From positions 21,294,802-21,358,801 of the forward strand of contig NC_019866.2 in the NCBI RefSeq assembly GCF_002234675.1: a stretch of DNA of 64,000 nucleotides, read 5' to 3'. The stretch comes from Oryzias latipes. Taxonomy: Eukaryota > Chordata > Actinopteri > Beloniformes > Adrianichthyidae. The notes under the pieces are model-generated. The model was given only the letters and a program-made list of their open reading frames with translations, was not told the origin of the DNA and made no database searches. Both the position numbers and the translations under genes were made by a program. Each line of letters begins with the position of its first letter. Within the stretch, counting starts at the first letter, position 1. Positions 23,380-36,098 of the stretch are shown here, in pieces.

Positions 23380-23565
23380 TGGTTTGCGGCACCTTCCATA
23401 CGTGAAACCAGGGTTCGAATCCGGGCTGCTCCCTGTTCCCTTCTCTACGTCTGTGCCGGTCCCAAGCCCAGTTGCTTTGAGAAGGTTGCGTCAGGAAGGG
23501 CATCCGGCGTAAAACATTGCCAAGTTTACCATGTTCACTGTGGCGACCCCTGATGGGAAAAGCCA
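23380..23565 (+). mobile_element. tRNA-derived SINE with RTE-like tail, unit 1
   Basis: This is the full-length version of the element cut at 2275, with B-box GGTTCGAATCC and an end at gtggcgacccctgatggg. Confidence 0.65.
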
Positions 23566-23721
23566 TCAGGGATTTTTTTTTATAGTTGATCACATGTTTG
23601 CAGTTGATCACATGTTTTTGCAATTTGGCAGCTTAATATTAATATGTATTTATTTAATACGAGTGTCATTTTTAATAATTATTTTAATGATTTTGATAAT
23701 AGTTTTAATAATAATTTTAAG

Positions 23722-23872
23722 TTTTCAGAAGCTGAGTTTGCAGTGTTTGCAAAGGATTATGATTTCAGCCATGTGACCTTGAGTGCCCACTACCCTCAAA
23801 GCAACGGGGAAGCAGAAAGGGCTGTGAGGACCATCAAAGCCCCTCCTGAAGAAGGGGGAAGATCCACACAAA
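23722..23872 (+). mobile_element. Ty3/Gypsy integrase fragment, fused to KRI1 (unit 1)
   Basis: After an acceptor-like tttcag the frame reads [20 protein letters not shown] and then [16 protein letters not shown], the region of a retroviral-type integrase core around the catalytic Glu. Other copies are at 31000-31142 and 53122-53272. Here one indel disrupts the frame after RTIKA (APPEEGG instead of LLKKGED). The fragment ends abruptly at the last KRI1 exon, in opposite orientation. Confidence 0.75.
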
Positions 23873-25648
<1,776 letters not shown>

Positions 25649-25739
25649 TGCAAAATGAAAACATTTTTACTGAATAACCCGTTTCAAATGCAACACCGAG
25701 CTGACACGGTAAACCCCAGACGTCTGCGGACTGTGCGGG

Positions 25740-28700
25740 CGGGTCAGCGTCGCTCAAGTAACTTTCGGTTTTTTGACCATGGCGCCATAGTAATCATATG
25801 CATGTTAAGAGTCTTTGCCGCTTGTAATATTTCTGTTCTCCTTTTAGAGTCTAACAGGAAGTCAGAACCGAAGGAGCATCAGACTTTGAATGCCCATAAG
25901 CAACTACTTTGGACAACTACAGGACACCTGGCCATACAGGTAATATTACAAAAAACTGTTCACATCATTTGTAATATATGTAATAAAAAATAAATAAATA
26001 TCAATCTACATCCATGAGTTAATAAGGAGTTGAAAAACAACCTTTATGTTTTTCAAGAGCATGGCACATTCTGACTGCTAATCTGGACCCCCACCCCCAG
26101 CTGACAACGTAAGACCAAATGATTAGGTTCAATTTGTCACAAGATTTGGTTGGGTGGTCGTTTGGTTTCATTTTTAATTTTTAATTGGTATGTTTCAGGT
26201 GCCACAACATGAGATGGATGTGGAGAAGTGAAGATGATCAAAGAGTATGACGTATCTTATGATCATCATGACCATATTTCAATGATTGACTAGCCTTGTA
26301 ATATGGTTTTTACTTGTGATATTTTATTGAAGGTAAAATATTCTTTACACGTGATTTTTTTAAAGAGAAAATAGGTGCATATTTTTTCTATTAGGTTTTT
26401 AACTGATTTCTTATGCATTTTATTCTCTTACCCTTTTTAATTTATCTTTAGCTGTTGATGAATTATTACTGTTATTTTAGGAGCATAATTTTATTTCAGT
26501 TATACCTTTTTTCCCCTGATTTGATCCCTCAGTTTTTTTTTTTTTTGGCTCCAGTGTTTTTCCTCCCATCGGGACCTTTCACACTGGGAATAGTTCTGGT
26601 TTACCATCACAGTTGCTGTCCCATTGACAGCTCCAGCCTGGTGACTGGAGGGCTCTGCACCACTATGTGCCCAGGCCATGGTTGTGGGTGTTGACTCTTG
26701 GCGTGCATGGCCCCCAAACATGTCTTTGTCTCAGGGTCAGCCCTGTGAACAATGTTGTGTGACACTAAATAAATAAAAAACATTGTCACCTGAATATTGT
26801 TTAAATGAAACTAAATTAAGTATTCTTTTAACATTTTTTACTCTCTTGGCCGTTTGTTTTTCTTGGAATCTTATCTTAATTATTTCTAACAACAGTTTTT
26901 TTCTTCTCAGGATGTCAGCCGAGAAGCAGTGAAAGAGGACTGAACTAATCGCTTCAAGATTGTCTTGGTCCTTCCCAATGAAACACAGGACAACCAAGAC
27001 CCTGTGTATGGGTCAGTCATCAACAACAATAATATCCCACACCTGTTCACGTCGTCTGCGGCTGTAAGTTACTGAAACTCACCCCCACCCCCGCTTGCTT
27101 TCCTTCAGGGTTTTTCTACAGAGAGCGTAATTATATCCTCACTATGCAGCACCCGAGCGCACAGTGGCGTATTCGTTTAAAGAAACCAGCGAGAAGAGGG
27201 GGGGGGGCGCAGATTGTGCCCCGTCAACCGCCCTACTGCTATAAGAGACCTGCCTTTACATTTGCGGTGATAAAGTATCACTATAGTGTCAAAAACGAGG
27301 CCTCTGGCTCTGCTCTACGGACTAGTCTGAAAAACAAGCTAGCTTAGCTAATCAAGCATGATGCAAAATGACTAATTAGCTGGCTAAAAACAAAACCACG
27401 AGGCATTGTTAAGGCAAGTGACTTTCTGGACCAATGTCAAACAATTTTAAAAGATTAAAGTCAAGTAAAAAGACAAAAACAATTGAAAACGTTACTTACC
27501 AAACCCAGGCAACTTCGATCAACCCGCTCCCTCTTCTGTCTGCAGTGAAAGTGAAGCACGCGCTTCTGACCTTAAAATGGCGGGCGCATGGTGTGCGCAT
27601 GCGCATATTAGATGACGTCATTGCTGGTTGGATGAACATAATTTTTTTTAAGTTATATTTACCAATTTAATAACGTTGTTTCAAAAAGAAATATGTTTGA
27701 TATACTTAAATTAATTAGGTATAACCAAAAAATGTGATTAAAATAATTAATATGAACTAAAAAGATATTTGAAGCATTTACTGGAGGCCAGAATCAATTT
27801 TTTTAAGTGTATAGTTCAGTTTCACCACATCAGTCAGGAAAACGGATGGAAAAGTATTTATTTACCATTCCGTCATGTCACTGTGTCCAACTGCATCGAT
27901 CAAAAAGTCCTTAATGTAGCCCATGTAATATTTGTTGTGTTAATTTTGTGGTACCTATTAGGTTAATATCACGGGAAAAATCACTCCATTTGCCTATGAA
28001 TGTTTTCTGTCTTTAATCCTCCATCCACTATTCAGTTATTGATTGTTTATGCATAGAATGACCACTAGGGGGCGAACGCGGCTTGTTTCACTCTTTCGAG
28101 TAAATGCTTTCAATGGGGAAACAGCTCGTCTCGTTTTCCTTCTTTCTCTTTTCAGGTAATTATTAATTTGTTTAGAATATGTCTTGAATATAAACTGTCA
28201 GTTTGTTCTTCAAAGCGTCACAGAAATGCTTTTTAGGTTAGTTCATGTTTGAGTGGAGAAAGATACGTTTGCTTGCTCAGTTTTCAAGCACGCGGCTGAA
28301 TAGCGTGCACCTGTCATTTTGAATGCAGCGACACAGAAGTTAAAATGTTTAGCCATGTTCACCTGTTAGCTATGTTTAATATTTTAAAGTGCTTGAAAAT
28401 ATGACTCATTCGAGTAAATACTCTCAATGAAGAAACAGCTCGTCTCGTTTTCCTTCTTTCTCCTTTCAGGAGATTATCAATTTCACCAAAATTGCTTTTT
28501 TATCTTTAATTAGTTATTTGCATGCGAATGTTTTAAGCGGAGACTTTTATTTTGATGGTTCGCTACTTCCTGTTCTTTCGCGGCATTCTCCTCAGTCCCC
28601 CATGAGGACTTCTAAGAGTGGGTAAGCCGTAGACGTCACTCGCACTAGTTTGACTGAAAAGAGAGTTTAAAGTTTAAAACATAGAAAAACAATTTTCATA

Positions 28701-28960
28701 ACTTAAAACTCTTCTCACACCATTTTTGTTCTTGCCAATCGTTTGAAAAATGTTGTTTTGGGTAAATGCAGCATTCAGAAGTGTGTTAGTGTTAGCAAGA
28801 CTCAAGCTAACTTTCAGCATGGTCTCATGTGTGTCTGTGTTTTTTTTTTTTTTGCCTTCCCTCAGGTGTGTGTTGGAGTGAGACCATAGCTCAAAAAGAT
28901 AACATAGGTGACATGGGTAAGCAAGATACACACACTTCCTGTTGTGGAAGATGGTCTGTT
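25740..28960 (+). repeat. Module D, copy 2
   Basis: It repeats 14416-17040 with a few longer segments. An extra stretch near 27003-27180 reads on from a NETQDNQDPVYGS frame, and a partial internal repeat at 28060-28480 (tttcgagtaaatgctttcaa and related) sits before the ATG exon. The exon candidate near 25848-25939 carries WTTTGHLAIQ where other copies have CTTTGHLAIQ. Confidence 0.6.
28602..28621 (+). CDS. Candidate first coding exon of an unassigned plus-strand gene
   Basis: ATG opens MRTSKS plus two bases (GG) before donor gtaagc. It is the nearest 5' exon to the middle and last exon candidates at 29072-30531. The octamer and ETS-like motifs lie upstream as in the other copies. Joined to 29072-29141 it gives an open 30-codon reading that ends in phase 0. 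Confidence 0.35.
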
Positions 28961-29071
28961 TCCGTACTTGTATGTGGGTCTAAATAATCATTTTTCTTCA
29001 AAATCCACCACGTTTAACATACTTTCGCATCCGCCAGCCGAGTATGAAAAAAAAAGATTTTTGTCTTACAG

Positions 29072-29141
29072 AAATGAACAGCAGGGGAGGCAATGTATGC
29101 GAGCGGCCACAGGAGAGGCCCGGCTCTCGGGTGAGAGTCCA
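29072..29141 (+). CDS. Candidate second exon, 70 nt
   Basis: The acceptor tttttgtcttacag and donor gtaagtag match those of the minisatellite exons, and so does the upstream intron tail. It reads GNEQQGRQCMRAATGEARLS then GESP after the MRTSKS exon. Its length is 1 mod 3, the same class as the minisatellite exons it appears to replace. Confidence 0.35.
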
Positions 29142-29303
29142 GTAAGTAGATTTCACGCCCGACTTTCTTCTCATTGAACTCTGTTAACAAGATGATCTGG
29201 ATTTTTAATGGTTGCTGTTAAGTGTCATACTGTATTTGTAATACTCAGCATTAAATGAGAGTATTTACAAAATTAATCATTTGTTCTACTTTCTTTCTCA
29301 AAT

Positions 29304-29470
29304 GTGTGTGTTTGTCCGCGGTCAGAAGGACAACAGTTTCTTTCCAGATTAGTTGAGTCTGATATCGTAACACTTTCCAAGAATAGGGAAGACCTTTTGA
29401 AGAGTGGAGGGAAATTCCGGAATATCCGTCAAATTGTATCCAGAGAAACATCCATCGTTTTTTTTAATCC
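29304..29470 (+). other. Unrecognised open segment, possibly an exon
   Basis: After an acceptor-like gcggtcag the frame reads GQQFLSRLVESDIVTLSKNR, then EDLLKSGGKFRNIRQIVSRE. It has the composition of a folded helical protein. It does not join 29141 in phase, and I found no clear donor. No family is recognised. Confidence 0.3.
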
Positions 29471-29533
29471 ATTCCTCCTAGACAGTGATTGCGTCACACA
29501 GAAAGTTTGTTTCTGTCCTCCCTACTTGTTTAG

Positions 29534-29599
29534 ACTCCAATATGAGTCACCTGTCGTTCCGGGAAGGGAAGAACACCGGCCGAGAGAGAGCCGGCAGAC
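29534..29599 (+). other. Short exon-like segment before the anchor exon (unit 1)
   Basis: 66 nt between tttag and gtaagg. Its phase-0 frame meets a stop, unlike the 37-nt counterpart in unit 2 (52029-52065). A near copy of its second half is at about 29895-29950. Confidence 0.25.
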
Positions 29600-29671
29600 G
29601 TAAGGGTCTAGCAGTGGTCAGTCCTCTTCTGCTATTAAAATTGATGCCCGATTGCTTTTTTTTGTCTCTAG

Positions 29672-29791
29672 AATCCCATCCGTCCGGCTAGACCAGCCAC
29701 GGGGACCAGGGGATTGTTATTCTCCTGTCTGGCGGGGGCCGCCGTCATGGCAACATTTCTTTTTATCAGATGGTACCGGCAGGTGCCATAA
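29672..29791 (+). CDS. Candidate last exon P: tail-anchor-like segment (unit 1)
   Basis: It is preceded by ttttgtctctag, is in phase 0, and has 39 codons plus TAA. It reads NPIRPARPATGTRG, then a hydrophobic run LLFSCLAGAAVMATFLF, then basic IRWYRQVP at the C-terminus. That shape (one short hydrophobic helix with a short basic tail) fits a tail-anchored protein, perhaps mitochondrial or ER; the location is inference. Joined to exons 28602 and 29072 it gives a 69-residue protein. The counterpart in unit 2 (52138-52257) has the same length with about 27 base differences. Confidence 0.4.
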   Translation, partial: NPIRPARPATGTRGLLFSCLAGAAVMATFLFIRWYRQVP

Positions 29792-30022
29792 AAAATGCAC
29801 ATAGTTATTTATTTATTTTTTCAAATTTTATTAAAAACTTTCAAAAAATCTTGATACTGGACTTTCCACATTTCTCCGCTCTGATTTACCTTTTGATCGT
29901 TCCGGGAAGGGAAGAACACCGGCCGAGAGCCGAGAGAGAGCCGGCAGACGTAAGGGTCTAGCAGTGGTCAGTCATCTTCTGCTATTAAAAATGATGCCTG
30001 ATTGCTTTTATTTTGTCTCTAG

Positions 30023-30116
30023 GTTGGGATCCGCCCACCGAGGCCGGAAGATGATCTGGCCTCTTCTGCGTGGGGCAACATACGTAATTTTATGGCATTT
30101 TCTGCGCCACTCTTAA
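30023..30116 (+). pseudogene. Candidate last exon Q, frameshifted (unit 1)
   Basis: Acceptor tttgtctctag, then a reading like VGIRPPRPED, but it is 2 bases shorter than the open version at 52491-52586. The hydrophobic end (GATYVILWHFLRHS) is therefore in another frame here. Confidence 0.35.
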
Positions 30117-30224
30117 GCAATTTGTTTTTATTTATTTATTTTATTTTTGATGTTTCCATGTTTACATTTTTTTAATTTCTAACTTTTTGTCAGCAATAAA
30201 ATTCGTTCTCTTATTCATTGATAC

Positions 30225-30350
30225 ATTCTTCATATCCGTTTTGTCCCTTTCGGGGTTACGGGCTGCCGGAGCCTATCCAACCACTTGTGGGCAAAGGCTA
30301 AGGACACCCTGGACGCTAGTCTGTCACAGAGCCACAATTACACAATCACA
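30225..30350 (+). mobile_element. LINE 3' tail fragment (unit 1)
   Basis: It carries ccctttcggggttacgggct and gacaccctggacgctagtct, as at 4790-4880. A stub of the same tail is repeated at about 30625-30672. Confidence 0.55.
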
Positions 30351-30405
30351 CACATTAAATAACTATTTTGTATTAACTGATAACTTCATTGGCTTCTTTT
30401 TTTAG

Positions 30406-30531
30406 AATAACCTATGAACGATTTCAAAACCCCGGGAGCCACATGGCCCGCAGAAGACGGAAGACTTGCTCTGGCCTCTCTTGTTTGGGACGGCCTACCT
30501 GATTCGGTGGCATTTCCTGCGCCCTTCCTAA
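30406..30531 (+). pseudogene. Candidate last exon R, with stop (unit 1)
   Basis: The phase-0 reading ends LLWPLLFGTAYLIRWHFLRP then S and TAA, clearly related to exon Q. It has an in-frame TGA at its fourth codon. The unit 2 counterpart (about 52872-52985) is more decayed. Confidence 0.3.
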
Positions 30532-30999
30532 TGGCCGTATTTATTTTTCAAATTTATTTATTTAATTTTTTGATGTTTACATTTTTTTAATTTCTAAATT
30601 ATTATCAATAATTAAATTTGTTCTCTTATTCATTGATACATTCTTCATATCCGTTTTGTCCCTTTCGGGGTTAATTATTTTATTAAATATAATATTTTAA
30701 TAATTCTTTTTTTCAATCATTTATTAAAATTCTTTTGTTCAAGTTGTTGCTGTTTTTCATTTGTTTTTGTTCATGAACGGTTATTTGTTTTGATGTGTAC
30801 TTTATTACTAACTTATCTTTTTGTATTTAAAAAAAAGTACGTTTTTTTATAGTTGATCACATGTTTGCAGTTGATCACATGTTTTTGCACTTTTGCAGCT
30901 TAATATTAATATTTATTTGATACGGGTGTCATTTTTAATTATTTTAATGATTTGATAATAATTTTAATAATAGTTTTAATAATAATTTTATGAGTTTTC

Positions 31000-31142
31000 A
31001 GCAGCTCAGTTTGCAGTGTTTGCAAAGGATTATGATTTCCGCCATGTGGCCTTGAGTCCCCACTACCCTCAAAGCAACGGGGAAGCAGAAAGGGCTGTGA
31101 GGACCATCAAAGCCCTCCTGAAGAAGGGGGAAGATCCACACA
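31000..31142 (+). mobile_element. Ty3/Gypsy integrase fragment (unit 1, second)
   Basis: Same fragment as 23722-23872, with an intact local frame (FAKDYDFRHVALSPHYPQSN, then [20 protein letters not shown]). It is preceded by the same AT-rich intron and direct repeat gttgatcacatgttt. It stops at the same base as the KRI1-fused copies but is followed by unrelated DNA. Confidence 0.75.
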
Positions 31143-31884
31143 ATAAGATATTTGTTTTATTGGGTCTACTTGGATAACTAAATTAGAGGAAAAGTTTTTA
31201 GGAACGAATCTATAATAGAATGCCTTTATTATCACTGTATAGGTGTGTGACCGAATGCCCTCTTACATTTGCACCCCAATGGAGACTGGATTTGATAGTG
31301 GTTAAAAATATACAATTTATTAAAAACTTGACACAAGTTCCATAAAAGAGAGAGTTAAAATAAACGCGGACAGTTGGACCGCACTACAGCACTGCATAAG
31401 GGCGGCTGCCTCCAGGATCACCTCAGCCCCACTGCACCGGTGGGTAGCCAATCAGACGATGCCAAGGGAGATGTCCAATCCCAACCCTGAGGAGTACCTG
31501 CTCAGGGCCCCAATACACACAAAAACACACCACAACACAAACAGTGATTAAAAGAAAAATACAAAACAGAAGAGGTGAACCTGAGCAGGACACAACTAAT
31601 TTATGGGCCGAAAACAGGGGTCCCCCTTACACAATACTACATATGGCACCCACCAGCTACCGTAAGGATAAAGAGAGGAGGCAGCCACCTCCAGCCAGGT
31701 CCATGAGCACAAAATAGTTTAAAAATGGATAAAAGCAAGGGGGTTAAGCTTGATTAATACATTAAAAACAACGACTAAAAAGACTAAGCAAAACAGCAGT
31801 GGCAACTCTGCCGGAAAAAGAAAAATAAGAAAAATGTTTACAAACCGTTATGTTACCTCTAATGCCCCCACCTGTTAATAATAA
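31143..31884. other. Unassigned stretch, partly repeated at 61830
   Basis: No gene is seen. The segment around 31499-31612 (ctgctcagggccccaataca and onward) recurs at about 61830-61952. Confidence 0.45.
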
Positions 31885-32235
31885 TAATAATGGATTGGAT
31901 TTATCTGTGCTTTTCAAGACACTCAAAGCGCTTACATTGTGTCCATTCACTCCTCATTCATACTTGGTGATGGTAGCTACTGATGTAGCCACAGCTGCCC
32001 TGGGGCAGACTGACAGAGGCGTGGCTGCCATTTCGCGCCTATGGCCCCTCTGACCATCACCAGGATCATTCACGCACATACACACGCCAGTGGAGCCACA
32101 CTGGAGCCAAGGAGGGTGAAGTGTTTTGCCCAAGGACACAACAACATTTTGGCTGTTGGGAGCGGGGATTGAACCGCCAACCCTTCGATCATTGGACGAC
32201 TCGCTCAACCACCTGAGCCACTGTCGCCCGTATAA
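31885..32235 (-). mobile_element. tRNA-derived SINE, minus orientation
   Basis: Read in reverse it begins with the tRNA-like head (gcgacagtggctcaggtggt), continues through a polymerase III B-box region and ends with a microsatellite-like ATT tail at 31875-31890. The layout is typical of a fish SINE. Confidence 0.5.
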
Positions 32236-32469
32236 TATAAATAGTATTTAAAATGTTGCAAACTTAAATTCTTAAAACTTTAGTAAAAGGTAGGGATGGC
32301 CCGTTTGACACGGTGCTTCAGCGCGTTTCACCTTCACGAAACAGAGTGTTTCGGCACAATGTTTCGGGGCGTGTGTCAACTAGTGCAGATCACATGGTTG
32401 ATGACGTATGATGCGCCAAATGCTTCGTTTGGTCAAACCACGCTTCTATGGAAGCGATTGTGTAGCATA

Positions 32470-32790
32470 AATAAAAAGAAAAGTCAAAACCAAAATGCTT
32501 TTTCATTTTCAAAATGAAGCTGCATTTTCTGACTCATTGTAATTGTCAAATTAGACATTTCTAAATGAATTATGCTACACATTTATCAGAGAACATTTTG
32601 AAAATGAAACGTCAAATACCATTTTCATTTTATTTTTAATAAAGTGACAGAATAAGCAGTGTTGAGGAAGGAAATGAAAAAGCATTTTGGTGGATTGCTT
32701 TTTCGTTTTAATTTTGAGTCAGAAAATGCAGCTTCATTTTGAAAATGAAAAAGCATTTCTGGTTTTGACTTTTCTTTTTATTAATGCTAC
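32470..32790. mobile_element. Inverted-repeat MITE inside the hAT element
   Basis: The segment starting aaaatgctttttcattttca near 32490 reappears in reverse complement near 32715-32775 (gagtcagaaaatgcagcttc and onward). This gives arms of about 60 bases around a centre of about 180 bases. The centre includes sequence also found in block A (near 2024-2083). A single-arm relative is at about 51715-51825. Confidence 0.55.
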
Positions 32791-33696
32791 ACATTTGCTT
32801 CCATACCCTTCAGATCTCACTATTGTTTTGAATAGTTGGGCGCGCTATTCTCTAGAAATGCAAAATGAATCCTGAACGTTTCCCGGCCAGTTCCATCGTT
32901 TCCCCTGTATTGGAATCAGCTTCAGTTCATTGCACTTTACCATGGCTCCTATTAAAAACGTTCTGTGGCTCAGGATCATTTCAACTCGGCCTTTCCTAAT
33001 AAAACACTACATCATGAACGTTGTTTATAAAAAAGGCATCTCATTTTCTTGTGATTAGAGATAGCTTAGTGGAATACTTAATGGCATTTATATCAAAAGG
33101 TTCTAGGTTTGAGTCTGGCACTGTACAAATCCTTTTTGCATGCATTTTTTTCTTCAAGTGATATGTATTTTGCTGTGTCAAGCACTTCTCACAGAAAGCG
33201 TCACACTTTGTGTTGTTTTACATTTTTTTTATCATCATTAACAAAATTGTTCTGTTTTACATTTTTTCATCATTATTTCCACATTGAAGTGTTACAAGGA
33301 GCTTTGTTGAAACATATGTCGATATACATCCAGTCCGCCACCAGATGCCGCTGTTCTGTGTGGTTTCAAAGCCCTGAATGGGTGGTTCATTTTTCTTACA
33401 CAATTAGATGAACCCCAGTGAGTAGGGATGGCCCGTTTGACATTGGGCTTCGGCGCGCGGTTCACCGTCATGAAACAGAGTGTTTCGGCACAATGTTTCG
33501 AAGCGTGTGTCAACCAGCGCAGATCAAGTGATTGATGACGTATGACGCGCCAAATGCATCATTCACCTGAACCAGGTTTCAGATCTCAGGTGTGTTTGAT
33601 CAGAAGGGCGCGCTGTTGTCTATAAATACAGATGAATCCCAAACAACGTTTCCCGACCAGTTCTGTTGTTTCCCGTGTATCGTAAGAATCAACATC

Positions 33697-36098
33697 ATGG
33701 CACCCGGTAAAAAACGTTCTGTGGCTTGGGATCATTTCAACTTGATTTCTCCAAATAAGGTAATACACTATTAACGTTATTTTATTAGTAGCCATTGCTG
33801 ATTATGTCAGTTTTATAGGTATGTCTGTCAGTTGAAAGGAATCATTTTTATTCTTTCCATTTCTTTTTTAGGTGCAATGTTTGATTTGCAAATATGAATT
33901 TGCATTTAATGACAGTACATCCTCCATGATGCGACATCTCCGCTCCGTTCCTCATGTTGAAACTCCGCAGTCTGCAAATCAAGCCTTCAATCCACCTCAT
34001 ATTGGTAATAAGAATATATCCAACTAATGGCACTCTAAATAAGAACTAAAACGGACAGCTCAGTGGAAAGATCAGTGACATGTGAATGCTGAGGTTGTGG
34101 GTTTGAGGCTCAGCTTCTACAAGTAATTCTTTTTTTTTATCTTCATATGTATATTTTGCAGTGTCAAGAAAGCAAGAACTTGATTCTGCATTGGTGGATA
34201 TGATTGTAATGGATGCACAACCATTTTCAATTGTTGAAGACAAAGGCTTCAAGGTAAGGTGGCTAATATTATATAGCATTTACATTATTTATGTTTTTGT
34301 GTACATAATAAGCTGTATTTTTTTGTCACTATTAGGCTTTTGTCAACCTTTTGGACCCATCCTACAAAAACAATGGTGGAGGAGAAGTACAAAGCCAAAA
34401 AGGAGAAGGCCTTAGATGTGGTTAGCAGGGCCTCTGCTGTCAGCCTTACAGCAGACATGTGGACATCCATTAACATGGACGCTTACTTGGCTGTAACATG
34501 TCATTTTATCACCGAGGAGGTAGGTATCCCCTGCTTTGTGCAATGCTTTGGTTTATGTATCTCAGTTTGATTTTGTTCATTCTAGGTGGAGCTGGCCTCT
34601 GTGGTATTGGGGGTTCTGAAGTTTCCCCAAACCCACACTGCAGCTCACTTGGCTGAGGCCAAAAATCTTCTCATGGAAGAATGGGGAATTAAAGGGAAGG
34701 TGCGAGCCAGATCAATAAAGTACAAGATCATTCATCAATATGGCCTCCCACTACCTAATATACATGATTTGTGAACATGTAATCTTTCTTCCAGGTGACA
34801 GGCCTGGTTACAGACTGTGCTCCCAACATGGTTGCATGTGCTAATATATTACTGCTTCGGCACATAATGTGTTTTGCACATATGCTTAATTTGGTGGTGA
34901 AAAAGTCCCTCGCCCAAACCCCTGAACTAGAGGATATCCGAAGTAAGGGGCGTAGGATTGTCTGTCTTTTTAAATCCAGCACCACAGCGAAGGAGAAGCT
35001 GTCAGAGATGCAGCGACAGCTGGCCAGGCCAGAGCACAAATTAATACAAGAGGTGAAACATTTTCTTTTTTTTTTTTATCTAAGATTTTACATGTTTTTG
35101 CAGTTGTTTATTGTGTTACTTTCTTCTCTCCTTTAAAACGTGCTTGCTGTCTTATCTTAGGTGGAAACGAGATGGAACAGCACATTTAATATGTTGGAAA
35201 GGCTGTTTAAGGAGAGAGAGCCACTGGGGGCAGCTCTGGCCACCCTCCATACAGACCTTCCTCCACTCACCTCAGAGGACTACCAGGCCATACACCACTG
35301 CTTGAGCGTTCTTTCACCGTTTCAAGAGGCCACAGTTGAGCTTTCGACAGAAAAACGAGTGTCAGCATCCAAAGTCATTCCCATGGTCAAAATGCTGAAA
35401 CATTACATCTCAAGCAGGTGTGGTCAGATCACACACCCACTTGGTGAAAAACTGGCCACTAACTTGAAGAACAATCTCCATGAGAGGTTTTCAGCTCTGG
35501 AGAAGGTCACTGCTCTGTCAATGGCAACCTTGTTGGACCCAAGGTTTAAAGAGCTGGGGTTCTGCAGCCAAGGCTCTGCCCACACGGCCATAGAGCGACT
35601 CACTAAAGAGTGTGCTGCAACAATGCAGGTGCTACTTCCAGAGGCACAGCCACAGTCGCCACCTAGAGAAGGTCCTTCAAGTCAGCAGGAAGATGGTCTC
35701 TGGGCCCTGCTGGACAGGCATGTGGGGGTTCAACAGCAGGTGACCAGCACAACTGCCAGTGCAACAGTGGAGGTTCAGAGGTACAGTAAAGATTAGAATC
35801 CTCATCATAACTTCTGCTCATTTTAGACTGGTGCATGACAATAGGCTATTAATGTCCTTCTAGGTACTTAAAGGAACCTCACATCCCAAGGACTCAGGAC
35901 CCACTGAGATACTGGGTTACCCACAAGGTTTTATACCCACATCTCTACAAGCTGGCAATGAAGATTTTATGCACACCAGCTTCATCTGTGCCTTGTGAGA
36001 GGATGTTCTCCAAGGCTGGCGAAATCGTCAGCCAAAGACGAAACAGGCTGAAGCCCAGCACAGTGGAGAAAATTCTGTTTTTAAATAAAAATCTATAA
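33697..36098 (+). pseudogene. hAT transposase (BED-finger type), eight exons, one frameshift
   Basis: Exons: 33697-33759, 33872-34004, 34162-34253, 34336-34519, 34586-34699, 34795-35052, 35161-35780 and 35864-36098, all GT/AG. The protein starts MAPGKKRSVAWDHF and has a BED zinc finger in exon 2 (CLIC, then HLRSVPH). It continues through the RNaseH-like core (SLTADMWTSINMDAYLAVTC, then TDCAPNMVACA and ETRWNSTFNMLERL) and ends in the hAT dimerisation region (SVPCERMFSKAGEIVSQRRN). Exon 4 has lost a few codons after LLDPSYK, shifting the frame to a stop, so the element is not autonomous as read. Apart from that it is well preserved, which suggests recent activity. Confidence 0.85.

Larger units (their letters stand above)
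21364..23548 (+). repeat. Block A, unit 1 copy
   Basis: This is a near-identical repeat of 1-2275. The main differences are two fewer 45-bp minisatellite units and single-base indels in the exon candidates. It continues past the point where unit 0 meets the gap, into an integrase fragment. Confidence 0.9.

Noticed and set aside
28090-28130. Interferon-response-like element (tttcactctttcgag)
   Set aside because: Spacing between the TTTC repeats is four bases rather than two, so it does not fit the consensus.
28602-30531. Assignment of the tail-anchor exon set to MAVS or a BCL2-type protein
   Set aside because: Only a hydrophobic tail and low-complexity middle are shared in kind; no CARD or BH motif can be read, so no name is given.
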